From NCBI GenBank assembly GCA_036844945.1, contig DAIUEV010000008.1:1-64000 (forward strand): a DNA stretch of 64,000 nt, read 5' to 3'. The stretch's first letter is position 1; each line of letters opens with the position of its first letter. Under the pieces are notes generated by a model. That model saw only the letters and a list, made by a program, of their open reading frames with translations, was not told the DNA's origin and did no database searches. Source of the DNA: Palsa-461 sp036844945. GTDB lineage: Bacteria > Actinomycetota > Acidimicrobiia > Acidimicrobiales > RAAP-2. Shown here one piece after another: positions 8,946 through 17,431 of the stretch. The position numbers and the translations under genes are program-made.

Positions 8946-11108
8946 CTAGCGGTCGCCTCGGGCCGGGTCCGCCGGCGGCGGCGGGCTCCAGTGCGGCGGC
9001 GGCCACTGGGGGGCCGGCCAGCCCGACGGCGTCATCGCCCTCGGCGCGCTGGCCGGTGGCTGGCCGGCGCCGACGGCCGCCGGGGCGGCGGGGGTCTCGA
9101 CGATTTCGGCGGGGACTTCGGCGGGCTCACCTTGGGTCAGCTCGGCCGGGGGGTCGTCGGCCTCGCTCTTCCCGTTGGCGGTGCCGTGCCCGTTGAAGGT
9201 CGGGGTGGCCTTCTTCCCGGTCGCGTGCACCGGCTGGCCGTAGGCCTCGTCGACGAGCGACCCGACGACCGCGCCGTCGATGGTCTCTTGGGCGAGGAGG
9301 GCCTTGGCCACCGCGTCGAGCCCGCGGCGGTGGCGGGAGAGGGTCTCGAGGGCCCGCTCCTCCTGGCCCCGCAGGATCCGCTCCACCTCGTCGTCGATGA
9401 TCTGTCCGGTGTGCTCGGAGTAGTCCCGGGTGTGCATGAGGTCCTCGCCCAAGAACACCTGGCCCTGGGAACCCCAGGCCATCGGGCCGATGTCCTCGCT
9501 CATGCCCCACTCGCGCACCATCTTGCGGGCCAGCTCGGTGTTGCCGACGAGGTCGTTGGCCGCGCCCGTCGATAGGTCGCCGTAGACGAGCAGCTCGGCG
9601 GCGCGCCCGCCCATCCGCACGCACAGCATGGCCTCGATGTGGTTGCGCGGGTGGATGTGGCGCTCCTCCATCGGCAGCTGCTGGGTGACGCCGAGCGCCA
9701 TCCCGGTCGGGAGGATGGTGACCTTGTGGACCGGGTCGGCCTCGGGGAGCACGTAGGCGAGGACGGCGTGGCCGCCTTCGTGGTAGGCGACGCGCTCCTT
9801 CTCCTCGTCGGACAGGACCAGGCTCTCCCGGCGCTGGCCCATGAGCACGCGGTCGCGGGCCGACTCGAAGTCGACCATCGAGATGGTGGCCGAGCCGCGC
9901 CGCACCGCGTGCAGCGCCGCCTCGTTGACCAGGTTGGCCAGGTCGGCCCCGCTCATCCCCGGGGTGCCGCGGGCGACCAGCTGGAGGTCGACGTCGGGGT
10001 TCATGCGCTTGTCGCGACAGTGCACCTGGAGGATGGGCAGCCGCTCGTCGAGGTCGGGCAACGGGACCACGATCTGGCGGTCGAAGCGGCCGGGCCGGAG
10101 CAGCGCCGGGTCCAAGATGTCGGGCCGGTTGGTGGCGGCGATCATCACGACCCCCTCGGCCGGATCGAACCCGTCCATCTCCGACAGCATCTGGTTGAGG
10201 GTCTGCTCACGCTCGTCGTGCCCGCCGCCGAGCCCGGCGCCGCGCTTGCGCCCGATCGAGTCGATCTCGTCGACGAAGACGATCGCGGGGGCCTGCTTGC
10301 GGGCGGTCTGGAAGAGGTCCCGTACCCGCGAGGCGCCCACCCCGACGAACATCTCCATGAAGTCCGAGCCGCTGACCGAGAGGAACGGCACCCCGGCCTC
10401 GCCGGCCACCGCCCGGGCGAGCAGCGTCTTGCCGGTGCCGGGCGGGCCCACGAGGAGGACGCCCTTCGGGATCTTGGCCCCGATGTCGCGGAACCGGGCG
10501 GGGGTCTTCAGGAAGTCGACGACCTCGGAGATCTCCTGCTTGACCCCGTTGTAGCCCGCGACGTCGCCGAAGGTGGTCGACGGTCGCTCGGCGCTGTACT
10601 GGCGGGCGCGCGATCGTCCGATCGACATGATCCCCGACATCTGGCCCCGGGCCTGCCGGGTCATCAGCCACATCACCCCGCCGAAGAGGAGCACGAGGAG
10701 CAGGTAGGGGAGGATCGCCGAGAAGATGGAGGACGAGGGCTCGGCGAAGTTGACGCTCAACCCGTCCTTTCGGAGGGTGTTCACGTCCGTCTGGCTGTAG
10801 GGGTTCGGGCCCTGGGTGGTGTAGCTCTGGCCGTTGGAGAACTTGCCGGTGATCACCCCGGTCGCGTTGTCGATCGTCGCGCTCGACACCCGGCCGGCCT
10901 TCACGTCGCTCAGGTAGCTCGAGTAGTTGACCGAGGTGGACGAGGAGTGGGGGAGCAGGGACGGGACCACGAGGACCGCCAGCACCGCCACGATGAGGAC
11001 GGTCCAGATCCACCGCCAGCTCTGGTCGTTGCCACCGGGCGTGGGCGTGTTGCCGCCGCCGCCGGGCGTCTGCTGGCGGTTCGGCCGGTCGGGCCGAGAC
11101 GGGCTCAC
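8946..11108 (-). CDS. ftsH: ATP-dependent zinc metalloprotease FtsH
   Basis: Membrane-anchored AAA+ protease of 720 aa that degrades misfolded or regulatory membrane and cytosolic proteins. Seen in order: TM1 at about 32-50, an extracytoplasmic loop, TM2 at about 131-149, Walker A GPPGTGKT (221-228), Walker B IVFVDEID (277-283), the second region of homology ATNRPDILDPALLRPGR, and the zinc site HEGGH (443-447). The common form is HEAGH; the Ala-to-Gly change leaves the ligands intact. The C-terminal ~80 residues are a Pro/Ala-rich tail. The start is GTG 11108, as the ATG at 11116 runs into a stop. TAGCAT lies 6 nt before the GTG, suggesting a leaderless mRNA. Confidence 0.95.
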   Translation of the reverse strand: MSPSRPDRPNRQQTPGGGGNTPTPGGNDQSWRWIWTVLIVAVLAVLVVPSLLPHSSSTSVNYSSYLSDVKAGRVSSATIDNATGVITGKFSNGQSYTTQGPNPYSQTDVNTLRKDGLSVNFAEPSSSIFSAILPYLLLVLLFGGVMWLMTRQARGQMSGIMSIGRSRARQYSAERPSTTFGDVAGYNGVKQEISEVVDFLKTPARFRDIGAKIPKGVLLVGPPGTGKTLLARAVAGEAGVPFLSVSGSDFMEMFVGVGASRVRDLFQTARKQAPAIVFVDEIDSIGRKRGAGLGGGHDEREQTLNQMLSEMDGFDPAEGVVMIAATNRPDILDPALLRPGRFDRQIVVPLPDLDERLPILQVHCRDKRMNPDVDLQLVARGTPGMSGADLANLVNEAALHAVRRGSATISMVDFESARDRVLMGQRRESLVLSDEEKERVAYHEGGHAVLAYVLPEADPVHKVTILPTGMALGVTQQLPMEERHIHPRNHIEAMLCVRMGGRAAELLVYGDLSTGAANDLVGNTELARKMVREWGMSEDIGPMAWGSQGQVFLGEDLMHTRDYSEHTGQIIDDEVERILRGQEERALETLSRHRRGLDAVAKALLAQETIDGAVVGSLVDEAYGQPVHATGKKATPTFNGHGTANGKSEADDPPAELTQGEPAEVPAEIVETPAAPAAVGAGQPPASAPRAMTPSGWPAPQWPPPHWSPPPPADPARGDR

Positions 11109-11120
11109 GGCGCCATGCTA
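11109..11120 (-). promoter_or_regulatory. -10 box for leaderless ftsH transcript
   Basis: On the minus strand TAGCAT (11120-11115) is followed by 6 nt and then the GTG start at 11108, the spacing expected when transcription begins at the start codon. No Shine-Dalgarno is present. The -35 region is not recognisable. Confidence 0.4.
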
Positions 11121-11266
11121 GGCGCAGCGACCCGCGAACTGGTACCGACCGCGAGCCCCCGAAGAGGGGTGACCGGGTCGTCGACACAGTCAGCACGCTG
11201 CGACGACACCGATCGCGGCCCGTCTCGCACCCCTCGTCGCGGCCCTGTGTCGCCGGGGGTCGGCAG

Positions 11267-11278
11267 TATCTTTCACTG
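11267..11278 (+). promoter_or_regulatory. -10 box for leaderless CPBP protease transcript
   Basis: TATCTT (11267-11272) is followed by 6 nt and then ATG 11279, with no Shine-Dalgarno. It mirrors the ftsH arrangement on the other side of this 170-bp divergent intergenic region. Confidence 0.4.
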
Positions 11279-12178
11279 ATGCCCTCCTCCGGTGACGACG
11301 AGGTCCGGAGCGAGACGCCCGGCCTCGGCGGTCACGAATCGGGGCGCGGCCCGGTGGTCCCGCGTCGAGGGTGGCGGGGCCGGCCCCCCGGCGAGCGGCG
11401 GCCCGCCGTCCCGGCCACCCGGAGCGACGGCGGCTGGTGGCTCGTCTGCGCCGGCATCGGCTTCGTGGTCGGCCAGATCGTCGCCCTCGTGGTGATCACG
11501 GTGGCCGCGCAGATCACGGGCAACGGCGCCCACCTCACTGCCATCTCCAAGCTGGCGGCCCCGCCGGCCTGGTACATCGGTTCGGGCCTGGTCGGGCTCT
11601 GGACGGGTTTCTTTTTCGGGCCGGCCATCGCCAGCCGGGTGCGGGGGACCCGGCACCTCGTCGCCGACCTCGGGCTGTCGTTCCGGCGGTCGGACGCGTG
11701 GGGAGTCCTCATCGGCATCGGCGGGCAGCTGCTCGTCACGCTGATCTACCTGCCCTTCGTGTCCCACCTGCACAACTTCCAGGCGCCAACGACCAAGCTC
11801 ACCGGGGGGGCGCACGGCACCGGGTTCGCGGTGATCGCGATCCTCACGGTGGTCGGTGCGCCGTTCTTCGAGGAGCTGTTCTTCCGGGGGCTGCTCCTGC
11901 GCGGCCTGCTCGGTGTGTTCGGTGCGGCCGGCCGGCGGCTGGCCGGCGCCGCGACGCCGGTCCTGGCGATCGCGGTGGCGGTCGTGGCCGACGGGCTCCT
12001 GTTCGGCCTCGCCCACGGCGAGCTCGAGCAGTTCGCCGGGCTCGCCGTGTTCGGCTGCATCCTGGCCGTCGTCGCGTACAAAACCGGGCGCCTCGGGATG
12101 AACATGGTCGCCCATGCGAGCTTCAACCTCGTCGCCGTGATCGCGATCGCCTCGAACCGCGCCGGGCTCATCCACTGA
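11279..12178 (+). CDS. CPBP-family intramembrane glutamic endopeptidase
   Basis: A 299-aa polytopic membrane protease of the CAAX/CPBP (ABI) family. The first ~45 residues are charged and cytoplasmic, followed by about seven or eight hydrophobic segments. The signature motifs are present: EELFFR (EExxxR), FGLAHGELEQF (motif 2 histidine) and HASFN (motif 3). Its substrate cannot be inferred; family members process prenylated or other membrane proteins, or act in secretion. It is divergent from ftsH and followed 13 bp later by the membrane protein at 12192, so those two probably form an operon. Confidence 0.88.
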   Translation: MPSSGDDEVRSETPGLGGHESGRGPVVPRRGWRGRPPGERRPAVPATRSDGGWWLVCAGIGFVVGQIVALVVITVAAQITGNGAHLTAISKLAAPPAWYIGSGLVGLWTGFFFGPAIASRVRGTRHLVADLGLSFRRSDAWGVLIGIGGQLLVTLIYLPFVSHLHNFQAPTTKLTGGAHGTGFAVIAILTVVGAPFFEELFFRGLLLRGLLGVFGAAGRRLAGAATPVLAIAVAVVADGLLFGLAHGELEQFAGLAVFGCILAVVAYKTGRLGMNMVAHASFNLVAVIAIASNRAGLIH

Positions 12179-12191
12179 TGGGGGGCGGCCG

Positions 12192-14606
12192 TTGACCGGC
12201 CTCGTCGACCCCGAGGCGCCACCGGTCCCGGCGGACACCGAGGCGCCGGTCACCGTGCTCGCGCCCGGGCGGCGCTGGCCGGCGTGGCTGCCGGGGGCCT
12301 GCACCGCCGTCGCGATCCTTGGCGTGATCGCGGTGGTCCTGTGGCAGATGCACCTCAACCTCCTGTTCACCGACACGACCACCACCGGGGGCGACACCGG
12401 CTCCCACTTCGTGATGCCCGCCTACCTCCGCCATCACCTCCTGACCAGCGGCCGGCTAACCGGGTGGGACCCCAGCTGGTACGACGGCTATCCGATCTAC
12501 ACCTTCTATTTCGTCGTCCCGGACTTCCTGGCCGCCCTGGCGAGCTTCGTCATCCCCTACGGGATCGCGTTCAAGCTCATGACGGTCCTCGGCTCGGTGC
12601 TCCTGCCGGTTGCCGCCTGGGCGTGCGGGCGGCTGTTCGGTCTCCGGGCCCCCGGCCCGGCCGCGCTCGCCGCCGCGACGCTCCCCTTCCTGTTCGACTA
12701 CACGTGGACGATCGACGGGGGGAACCTCTTCTCCACCCTGGCCGGCGAGTACGCCTACTCCCTCGCCATCCCGCTCGCCCTCGTGTTCCTTGGGCTGTTC
12801 GCGCGCGGCCTGCGGACCGGGCGGGGGCGGACCTGGTCGGCGGTCGTCCTCGCGCTCTGCGTCCTCACCCACATCCTCCCGGCGCTCCTCGCCCTCGTCG
12901 GGGCGGCCGTGCTGGTCGTCCTCGAGCTCCTCGGCGACCGCGTGCGGTCCGACGACGGCGTCGAGGCCGCCCGTGAGGGGCGGTGGCGGTGGCACCGGGC
13001 GTGGTGGGGGGTCTCGACCGTCGGGCTCGGGCTCCTGCTCTCCTCGTGGTGGCTTGTCCCGTTCCTCCTCGACCACGCGTACTCGACCCAGATGGGCTAC
13101 CAGAACGTCGCCGGGTTCCCCGGGCTCTTCTTCCCCCGCGCCGACATTTGGGCCCTCCTGATCGCCGGGGTCGCGGTCCTGGTCGCGATCGGCACGCGGA
13201 GCCGCTTCGGCCTGCTCTTCTCGGTGCTCGGGGGGAGCGCGGCCCTGGCCGTCCGGTTCGACCCGCAGGGCGCCCTCTACAACGTTCGGCTCCTGCCCCT
13301 GTGGTTCCTGTGCGTGTACCTCATGGCCGGGTGGCTGGCCTCGGTGGTCGTCCGTGCCGCGGTCGTTGCCTGGCGCCACCGTCGTCGGGTGACCGAGTCG
13401 CTCCGCTCCCCGCCCCTCGAGCGGCACTACCGCTTCGTCCCGGCCGCGATCGCGGGGCCGCTCGCGGTGCTCCTCGGCGCGCTCGTCGTCGTGGTCCCGC
13501 CCTTCGTACTGCCCGCCAGCGCGCTGCCGACCCCCCCGGGAGCGAACCAGGTCATCAACTGGTCCAACTGGAACTACAAGGGATTCGAGGGCGCCCCGTC
13601 CTATAACGAGTTCAAGGGCCTGATGGCGACGATGTCACGGGTCGGCGAGACCCACGGGTGCGGCCGGGCCATGTGGGAGTACGACGCCGACGAGAACCGC
13701 TTCGGTACCCCCGAGGCGCTGATGGACCTCGCCTATTTCACCGGCGGCTGCATCGACTCGATGGAGGGGCTGCTCTTCGAGTCGTCGACCACGACCCCGT
13801 ACCACTTCTTGGACCAGGCCGAGCTGTCGCCGGCACCGTCGGATCCCATGGTGGGCCTCCCCTACGGCCCCCTCGACGTGCCGCTCGGGATCGACCACCT
13901 CCAGCTGCTCGGAGTGAAGTACTTCATGGCCAACAGCACGATCGTCGTGGACGCGGCGAAAGCCAACCCGTCGCTCCGGCTGGTGGCGACCACGGGACCC
14001 TGGCACTCCGCCTACAACGGCCAGCTGCTCAGCGAGACCTGGGACATCTTCGAGGTGAAGGACTCGGCGCCGGTGGTGCCCCTCTCGAACCTCCCGGCCG
14101 TGCTCACCAATGTCGGTCCGGGCCAGACGAGTTGGTTGCCGGTTTCGGAGACCTGGTACGACGACCCGAACCGCTGGGACGTCGAGCTGGCCGCCGCCGG
14201 TCCGGCCAGCTGGCCACGCATCGCGGCCGGGACGCCGCCACCGACCGACACGGTGCCCACGACCTCGGTCACCGACGTGGTCGAGGGCGTCGACACCATC
14301 AGCTTCCACGTGAGCCGGGTCGGCACTCCCGTGCTCGTCAAGACCTCCTACTTCCCGAACTGGGTGGCGACCGGGGCGACCGGCCCGTGGCGGGTCACCC
14401 CGAACCTCATGGTGGTGGTCCCGACCGCACACACGGTGACGCTCTCCTACGGCACCGGCAAGGCGGGGAAGCTCGGGTTCGCCGCGACCGGTCTGGGCGT
14501 CGTGCTGCTGGGCGGCGGAGCCGTCCTCGCCCGCCGGCGCCGCGCCGCCCCGCGCCCCGCGCACGCGGGTCCGGGCGGTCTCGGGGGCGCGGGACGCGGC
14601 CGGTAG
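12192..14606 (+). CDS. Polytopic membrane protein, PTPS-related / GT-C-like
   Basis: An 804-aa integral membrane protein. An N-terminal span (about 32-50) is followed by a periplasmic GGDTGSHF loop with acidic residues. A series of hydrophobic segments runs to about residue 430, then comes a ~330-aa extracytoplasmic domain and a final span before a basic tail (RRRRAAPRP). This layout is that of '6-pyruvoyl-tetrahydropterin synthase-related' membrane proteins, which resemble GT-C glycosyltransferases using polyprenyl-phosphate sugars. The acidic loop after TM1 fits a GT-C active site. The start is TTG 12192; the ATG at 12178 stops after five codons. It lies between the CPBP gene and phosphomannomutase, consistent with envelope glycan synthesis. 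Confidence 0.7.
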   Translation: MTGLVDPEAPPVPADTEAPVTVLAPGRRWPAWLPGACTAVAILGVIAVVLWQMHLNLLFTDTTTTGGDTGSHFVMPAYLRHHLLTSGRLTGWDPSWYDGYPIYTFYFVVPDFLAALASFVIPYGIAFKLMTVLGSVLLPVAAWACGRLFGLRAPGPAALAAATLPFLFDYTWTIDGGNLFSTLAGEYAYSLAIPLALVFLGLFARGLRTGRGRTWSAVVLALCVLTHILPALLALVGAAVLVVLELLGDRVRSDDGVEAAREGRWRWHRAWWGVSTVGLGLLLSSWWLVPFLLDHAYSTQMGYQNVAGFPGLFFPRADIWALLIAGVAVLVAIGTRSRFGLLFSVLGGSAALAVRFDPQGALYNVRLLPLWFLCVYLMAGWLASVVVRAAVVAWRHRRRVTESLRSPPLERHYRFVPAAIAGPLAVLLGALVVVVPPFVLPASALPTPPGANQVINWSNWNYKGFEGAPSYNEFKGLMATMSRVGETHGCGRAMWEYDADENRFGTPEALMDLAYFTGGCIDSMEGLLFESSTTTPYHFLDQAELSPAPSDPMVGLPYGPLDVPLGIDHLQLLGVKYFMANSTIVVDAAKANPSLRLVATTGPWHSAYNGQLLSETWDIFEVKDSAPVVPLSNLPAVLTNVGPGQTSWLPVSETWYDDPNRWDVELAAAGPASWPRIAAGTPPPTDTVPTTSVTDVVEGVDTISFHVSRVGTPVLVKTSYFPNWVATGATGPWRVTPNLMVVVPTAHTVTLSYGTGKAGKLGFAATGLGVVLLGGGAVLARRRRAAPRPAHAGPGGLGGAGRGR

Positions 14607-14619
14607 GCTCGGGCGCGCC

Positions 14620-15978
14620 ATGGGCGATCCGAACGGGGTGTTCAAGGCCTATGACGTCCGCGGCACCTTCCCCGATCAAATCGACGCGGAGCTCTGCCGC
14701 GCCATCGGCTCGGCGATGGCGACCTTCACCGGGGCCGAGCGCCTGCTGGTCGTGCGGGACATGCGGCCCTCCGGGGTGGAGCTGTCGGCGGCGTTCGCCG
14801 AGGGGGCGTCCCGGGTCGGGGCCCGTGTGATCGACCTCGGGATGGCCTCGACCGATTTCCTCTACTTCGCGTCGGGGATGCTGGACGCGCCCGGTGCGAT
14901 GTTCACCGCCTCCCACAATCCGGCCAACTACAACGGGATCAAGATGTGCCAGGCCGGGGCCCGCCCGATCGGCAGGGACACCGGCCTCGCCGACATCCAG
15001 CGCCTCGCCGTCGAGTACCTGGGGCACCCCGCAACGAACGGATCGCCCCCCGAGGTCGACCGGCTCGACCTCCTGGACGACTACGCCGAGCACGTGCGGT
15101 CCTTCGTCGACCGCTCGGTGCTGCGGCCGCTGAAGGTGGTGGCCGACACGGCGAACGGGATGGGCGGCCTCGTCGCCCCGCTCGTCTTCGGGCCGCTGCC
15201 CTTCGAGGTCTCGATCCTGTTCGGCGAGCTCGACGGCACCTTCCCGAACCACCCGGCCGATCCGATCCAGGAGGAGAACCTGGCCGACCTGAAGGCCGCC
15301 GTGCTCGAGCACAAAGCCGATGTGGGCCTCGCCTTCGACGGCGACGCCGACCGGGTCTTCTTGGTGGACGAGCGGGCCGGACCGGTGTCCGGATCGCTGA
15401 CGACCGCCCTCGTCGCGAGCTCGATGCTCGAGAAGCACAAGGGCGCCACCATCCTCTACAACCTCATCTGCTCCAAGGTGGTCCCCGAGGTGATCGCCGA
15501 GAATGGCGGGGTCGGGGTCCGCACTAGGGTCGGCCACTCCTTCATCAAAGAGGTGATGGCCGAGACCGGGGCGGTGTTCGGGGGCGAGCACTCCGGGCAC
15601 TACTACTTCGCCGAGAACTACCGGGCCGACTCGGGGATCATCGCCGCGATGGTGGTCCTCGAGCTCATGAGCAGGAGCGACCGGCCGCTCTCCGAGCTGC
15701 TCCGACCGTTCCGGCGCTACGCCGACTCTGGCGAGATCAACACCGAGGTGAAGAACCCGGCCGAGGTGGTCGAGGCGGTCGCCGAGCGGGTCTCGGGCGG
15801 GGGGGCGTCGATCGATCGCCTGGACGGCCTGACGGTGGACCACGGCGATTGGTGGTACAACCTGCGCCCGTCGAACACCGAGCCCCTGCTCCGTCTCAAC
15901 GTGGAGGCGAGGACGGCGGACGAGTGCGCCCGCCATGTGGACGAGGTCCTCGGCCTCGTCGCCGAGTTGTCCGACTGA
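14620..15978 (+). CDS. manB: Phosphomannomutase/phosphoglucomutase
   Basis: Alpha-D-phosphohexomutase of 452 aa that interconverts hexose 6- and 1-phosphates and so feeds GDP-mannose or UDP-glucose synthesis. All four family motifs are present: the phosphoserine loop TASHNPANYNG, the Mg site FDGDADR, the sugar loop GGEHSGHYYF and the phosphate-binding RPSNTEPLLR near the C-terminus. The length is normal. It is followed by the Trm112-like and PGI/PMI genes, an order conserved in actinobacteria including Streptomyces. A TAGGCT box at 14604-14609, 10 nt before the ATG, suggests a very short leader. Confidence 0.92.
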   Translation: MGDPNGVFKAYDVRGTFPDQIDAELCRAIGSAMATFTGAERLLVVRDMRPSGVELSAAFAEGASRVGARVIDLGMASTDFLYFASGMLDAPGAMFTASHNPANYNGIKMCQAGARPIGRDTGLADIQRLAVEYLGHPATNGSPPEVDRLDLLDDYAEHVRSFVDRSVLRPLKVVADTANGMGGLVAPLVFGPLPFEVSILFGELDGTFPNHPADPIQEENLADLKAAVLEHKADVGLAFDGDADRVFLVDERAGPVSGSLTTALVASSMLEKHKGATILYNLICSKVVPEVIAENGGVGVRTRVGHSFIKEVMAETGAVFGGEHSGHYYFAENYRADSGIIAAMVVLELMSRSDRPLSELLRPFRRYADSGEINTEVKNPAEVVEAVAERVSGGGASIDRLDGLTVDHGDWWYNLRPSNTEPLLRLNVEARTADECARHVDEVLGLVAELSD

Positions 15979-16024
15979 TCCCGAGCACCGATCACACCGA
16001 AGACACAGAGGAAGAGGACGACCG

Positions 16025-16282
16025 ATGCCGCTGGACCCGCTCCTGATCGAGCTCTTGGCCTGCCCCGAGGACAAGGGGCCCCTGCTGTGGTTCGAGGACG
16101 AGGACCTGCTCTACAACCCGCGTCTGAAGCGCGCCTACAAGGTGGTCGACTCGATCCCGGTCATGCTGATCGACGAGTCGGTCGCCGTCGACGACGCCGA
16201 GCACGGCCGCCTCGTCGCCAAAGCCGAGGCGGGTGGCGCCCAAGAGACCGGGCAGCCCCCGGCCGAGCCGTCAGGAGCGTGA
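16025..16282 (+). CDS. Trm112-family (UPF0434/YcaR-like) small protein
   Basis: An 85-aa protein with the Trm112 fold signature: LLACPEDKGPL at the start (only one Cys of the usual zinc pair visible), LYNPRLKRAYKVVDSIPVML, then a divergent acidic/Ala-Gly tail. Bacterial members are small partners of unclear role, often coded next to sugar-phosphate genes as here. ATG 16025 has a purine-rich leader (GAGGAAGAGGACG). Its stop overlaps the GTG of the isomerase gene (GTGA). Confidence 0.85.
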   Translation: MPLDPLLIELLACPEDKGPLLWFEDEDLLYNPRLKRAYKVVDSIPVMLIDESVAVDDAEHGRLVAKAEAGGAQETGQPPAEPSGA

Positions 16283-17364
16283 CCGCGCCGACCGGCGGCG
16301 GGTTCCCCTCGCCGCTCGGCGTCGACTCGGAGTCGATGTGGGCGGCCACGGCCGGGCTTCCCGAGCAGATGGTCGTCGCGCTCGAGGCCGGACACGCGGT
16401 CGACTCGCTCCCCGAGGGCGACGAGATCGAGGCCATCGCCGTCCTCGGCATGGGCGGGAGCGGGATCGCGGGGGACATCCTCATGGCCGTCGCGGCCGCG
16501 TCCTCCCGGGTGCCGGTCGCGGTGGTCAAGTCCTACGAGCTCCCGAGTTGGGTGGGCCCCCGCTCGCTCGTCTTCGCGGTTTCGTGTTCGGGCAACTCCG
16601 AGGAGACGCTCGCCACGGCCGAGGCCGCGCTGGCCGTTGGGGCCTCGGTGGTGGCCGTGACCGGCGGCGGCCAGCTCGCCCGGCTCGCCGGTGAGCACGG
16701 CGCGCCGGTGATCCCGGTCCCTCCATCCATCCCCCAGCCGCGCGCCGCGATCGGAGCGATGTCGGTGCCCCTGCTCGTGGTGTCGGACCGCATCGGGCTG
16801 CTCCCGGACGCGGCCGACCAGGTCGCCGGAGCCCTGGATCACCTACGGGCCCGCCGCGATCAGCTCGTGGGACCGGACAGCCCGGCTGTGGAGATCGCGC
16901 GCCGGATCGGCCGGACGATCCCCCTCGTGCACGGCGCCCAGGGGCTCCCTTCGGTCGCTGCGTCGCGCTGGAAGACCCAGGTGAACGAGAACGCCAAGGC
17001 CCCCGCCATGTGGTCGGCGCAGCCCGAGCTGTGCCACAACGAGATCGCCGGATGGGGGCAGTTCGGGGACGCGACCCGGCAGGTGATCACCGCCGTCGAG
17101 CTCCGCAGCGCCGACGAACATCCGCAGGTGGCGCGCCGCTTCGATTGGGTTGCCGAGGTGCTGCGCGAGGTGGTGGCCGACGTGGTCGAGGTCCGTGCCG
17201 ACGGACCCTCACCGATTGCCCGATTCTTCGATCTCGTCTTGGTGGGCGACTTCGTGTCCCTGCACCTCGCCAATCGCGACGGGGTGGACCCGGGGCCCGT
17301 CCCGATTCTCACCGAGCTGAAGGACCTGTTGGCCGTCCACGCCGCGTCGGCGACGGGAGGCTGA
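16279..17364 (+). CDS. Bifunctional phosphoglucose/phosphomannose isomerase (SIS domain)
   Basis: A 361-aa SIS-domain isomerase predicted to interconvert fructose-6-P with glucose-6-P and mannose-6-P, supplying the mutase upstream. Seen: the SIS motif AVLGMGGSGIAGDIL, the sugar-phosphate loop SCSGNSEETL, and a C-terminal domain with QVNENAKAPAMW and PELCHNEIAGW, where the conserved Glu/His lie in archaeal-type PGI/PMI. GTG 16279 is preceded by CAGGAGC and overlaps the Trm112 stop. It ends the manB operon; a hairpin follows at 17379. Confidence 0.88.
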   Translation: MTAPTGGGFPSPLGVDSESMWAATAGLPEQMVVALEAGHAVDSLPEGDEIEAIAVLGMGGSGIAGDILMAVAAASSRVPVAVVKSYELPSWVGPRSLVFAVSCSGNSEETLATAEAALAVGASVVAVTGGGQLARLAGEHGAPVIPVPPSIPQPRAAIGAMSVPLLVVSDRIGLLPDAADQVAGALDHLRARRDQLVGPDSPAVEIARRIGRTIPLVHGAQGLPSVAASRWKTQVNENAKAPAMWSAQPELCHNEIAGWGQFGDATRQVITAVELRSADEHPQVARRFDWVAEVLREVVADVVEVRADGPSPIARFFDLVLVGDFVSLHLANRDGVDPGPVPILTELKDLLAVHAASATGG

Positions 17365-17378
17365 CATCACGTCGGTGT

Positions 17379-17400
17379 GACCGGGTGGACGCACCCGGTC
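17379..17400. terminator. Terminator-like hairpin, 9-bp stem
   Basis: GACCGGGTG (17379-17387) pairs with CACCCGGTC (17392-17400) around a 4-nt loop, between the convergent isomerase and thiolase genes. No T-tract follows. Confidence 0.6.
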
Positions 17401-17431
17401 CGGTTCCGCCGGTTCGGCGCCGGCCGGTCGC

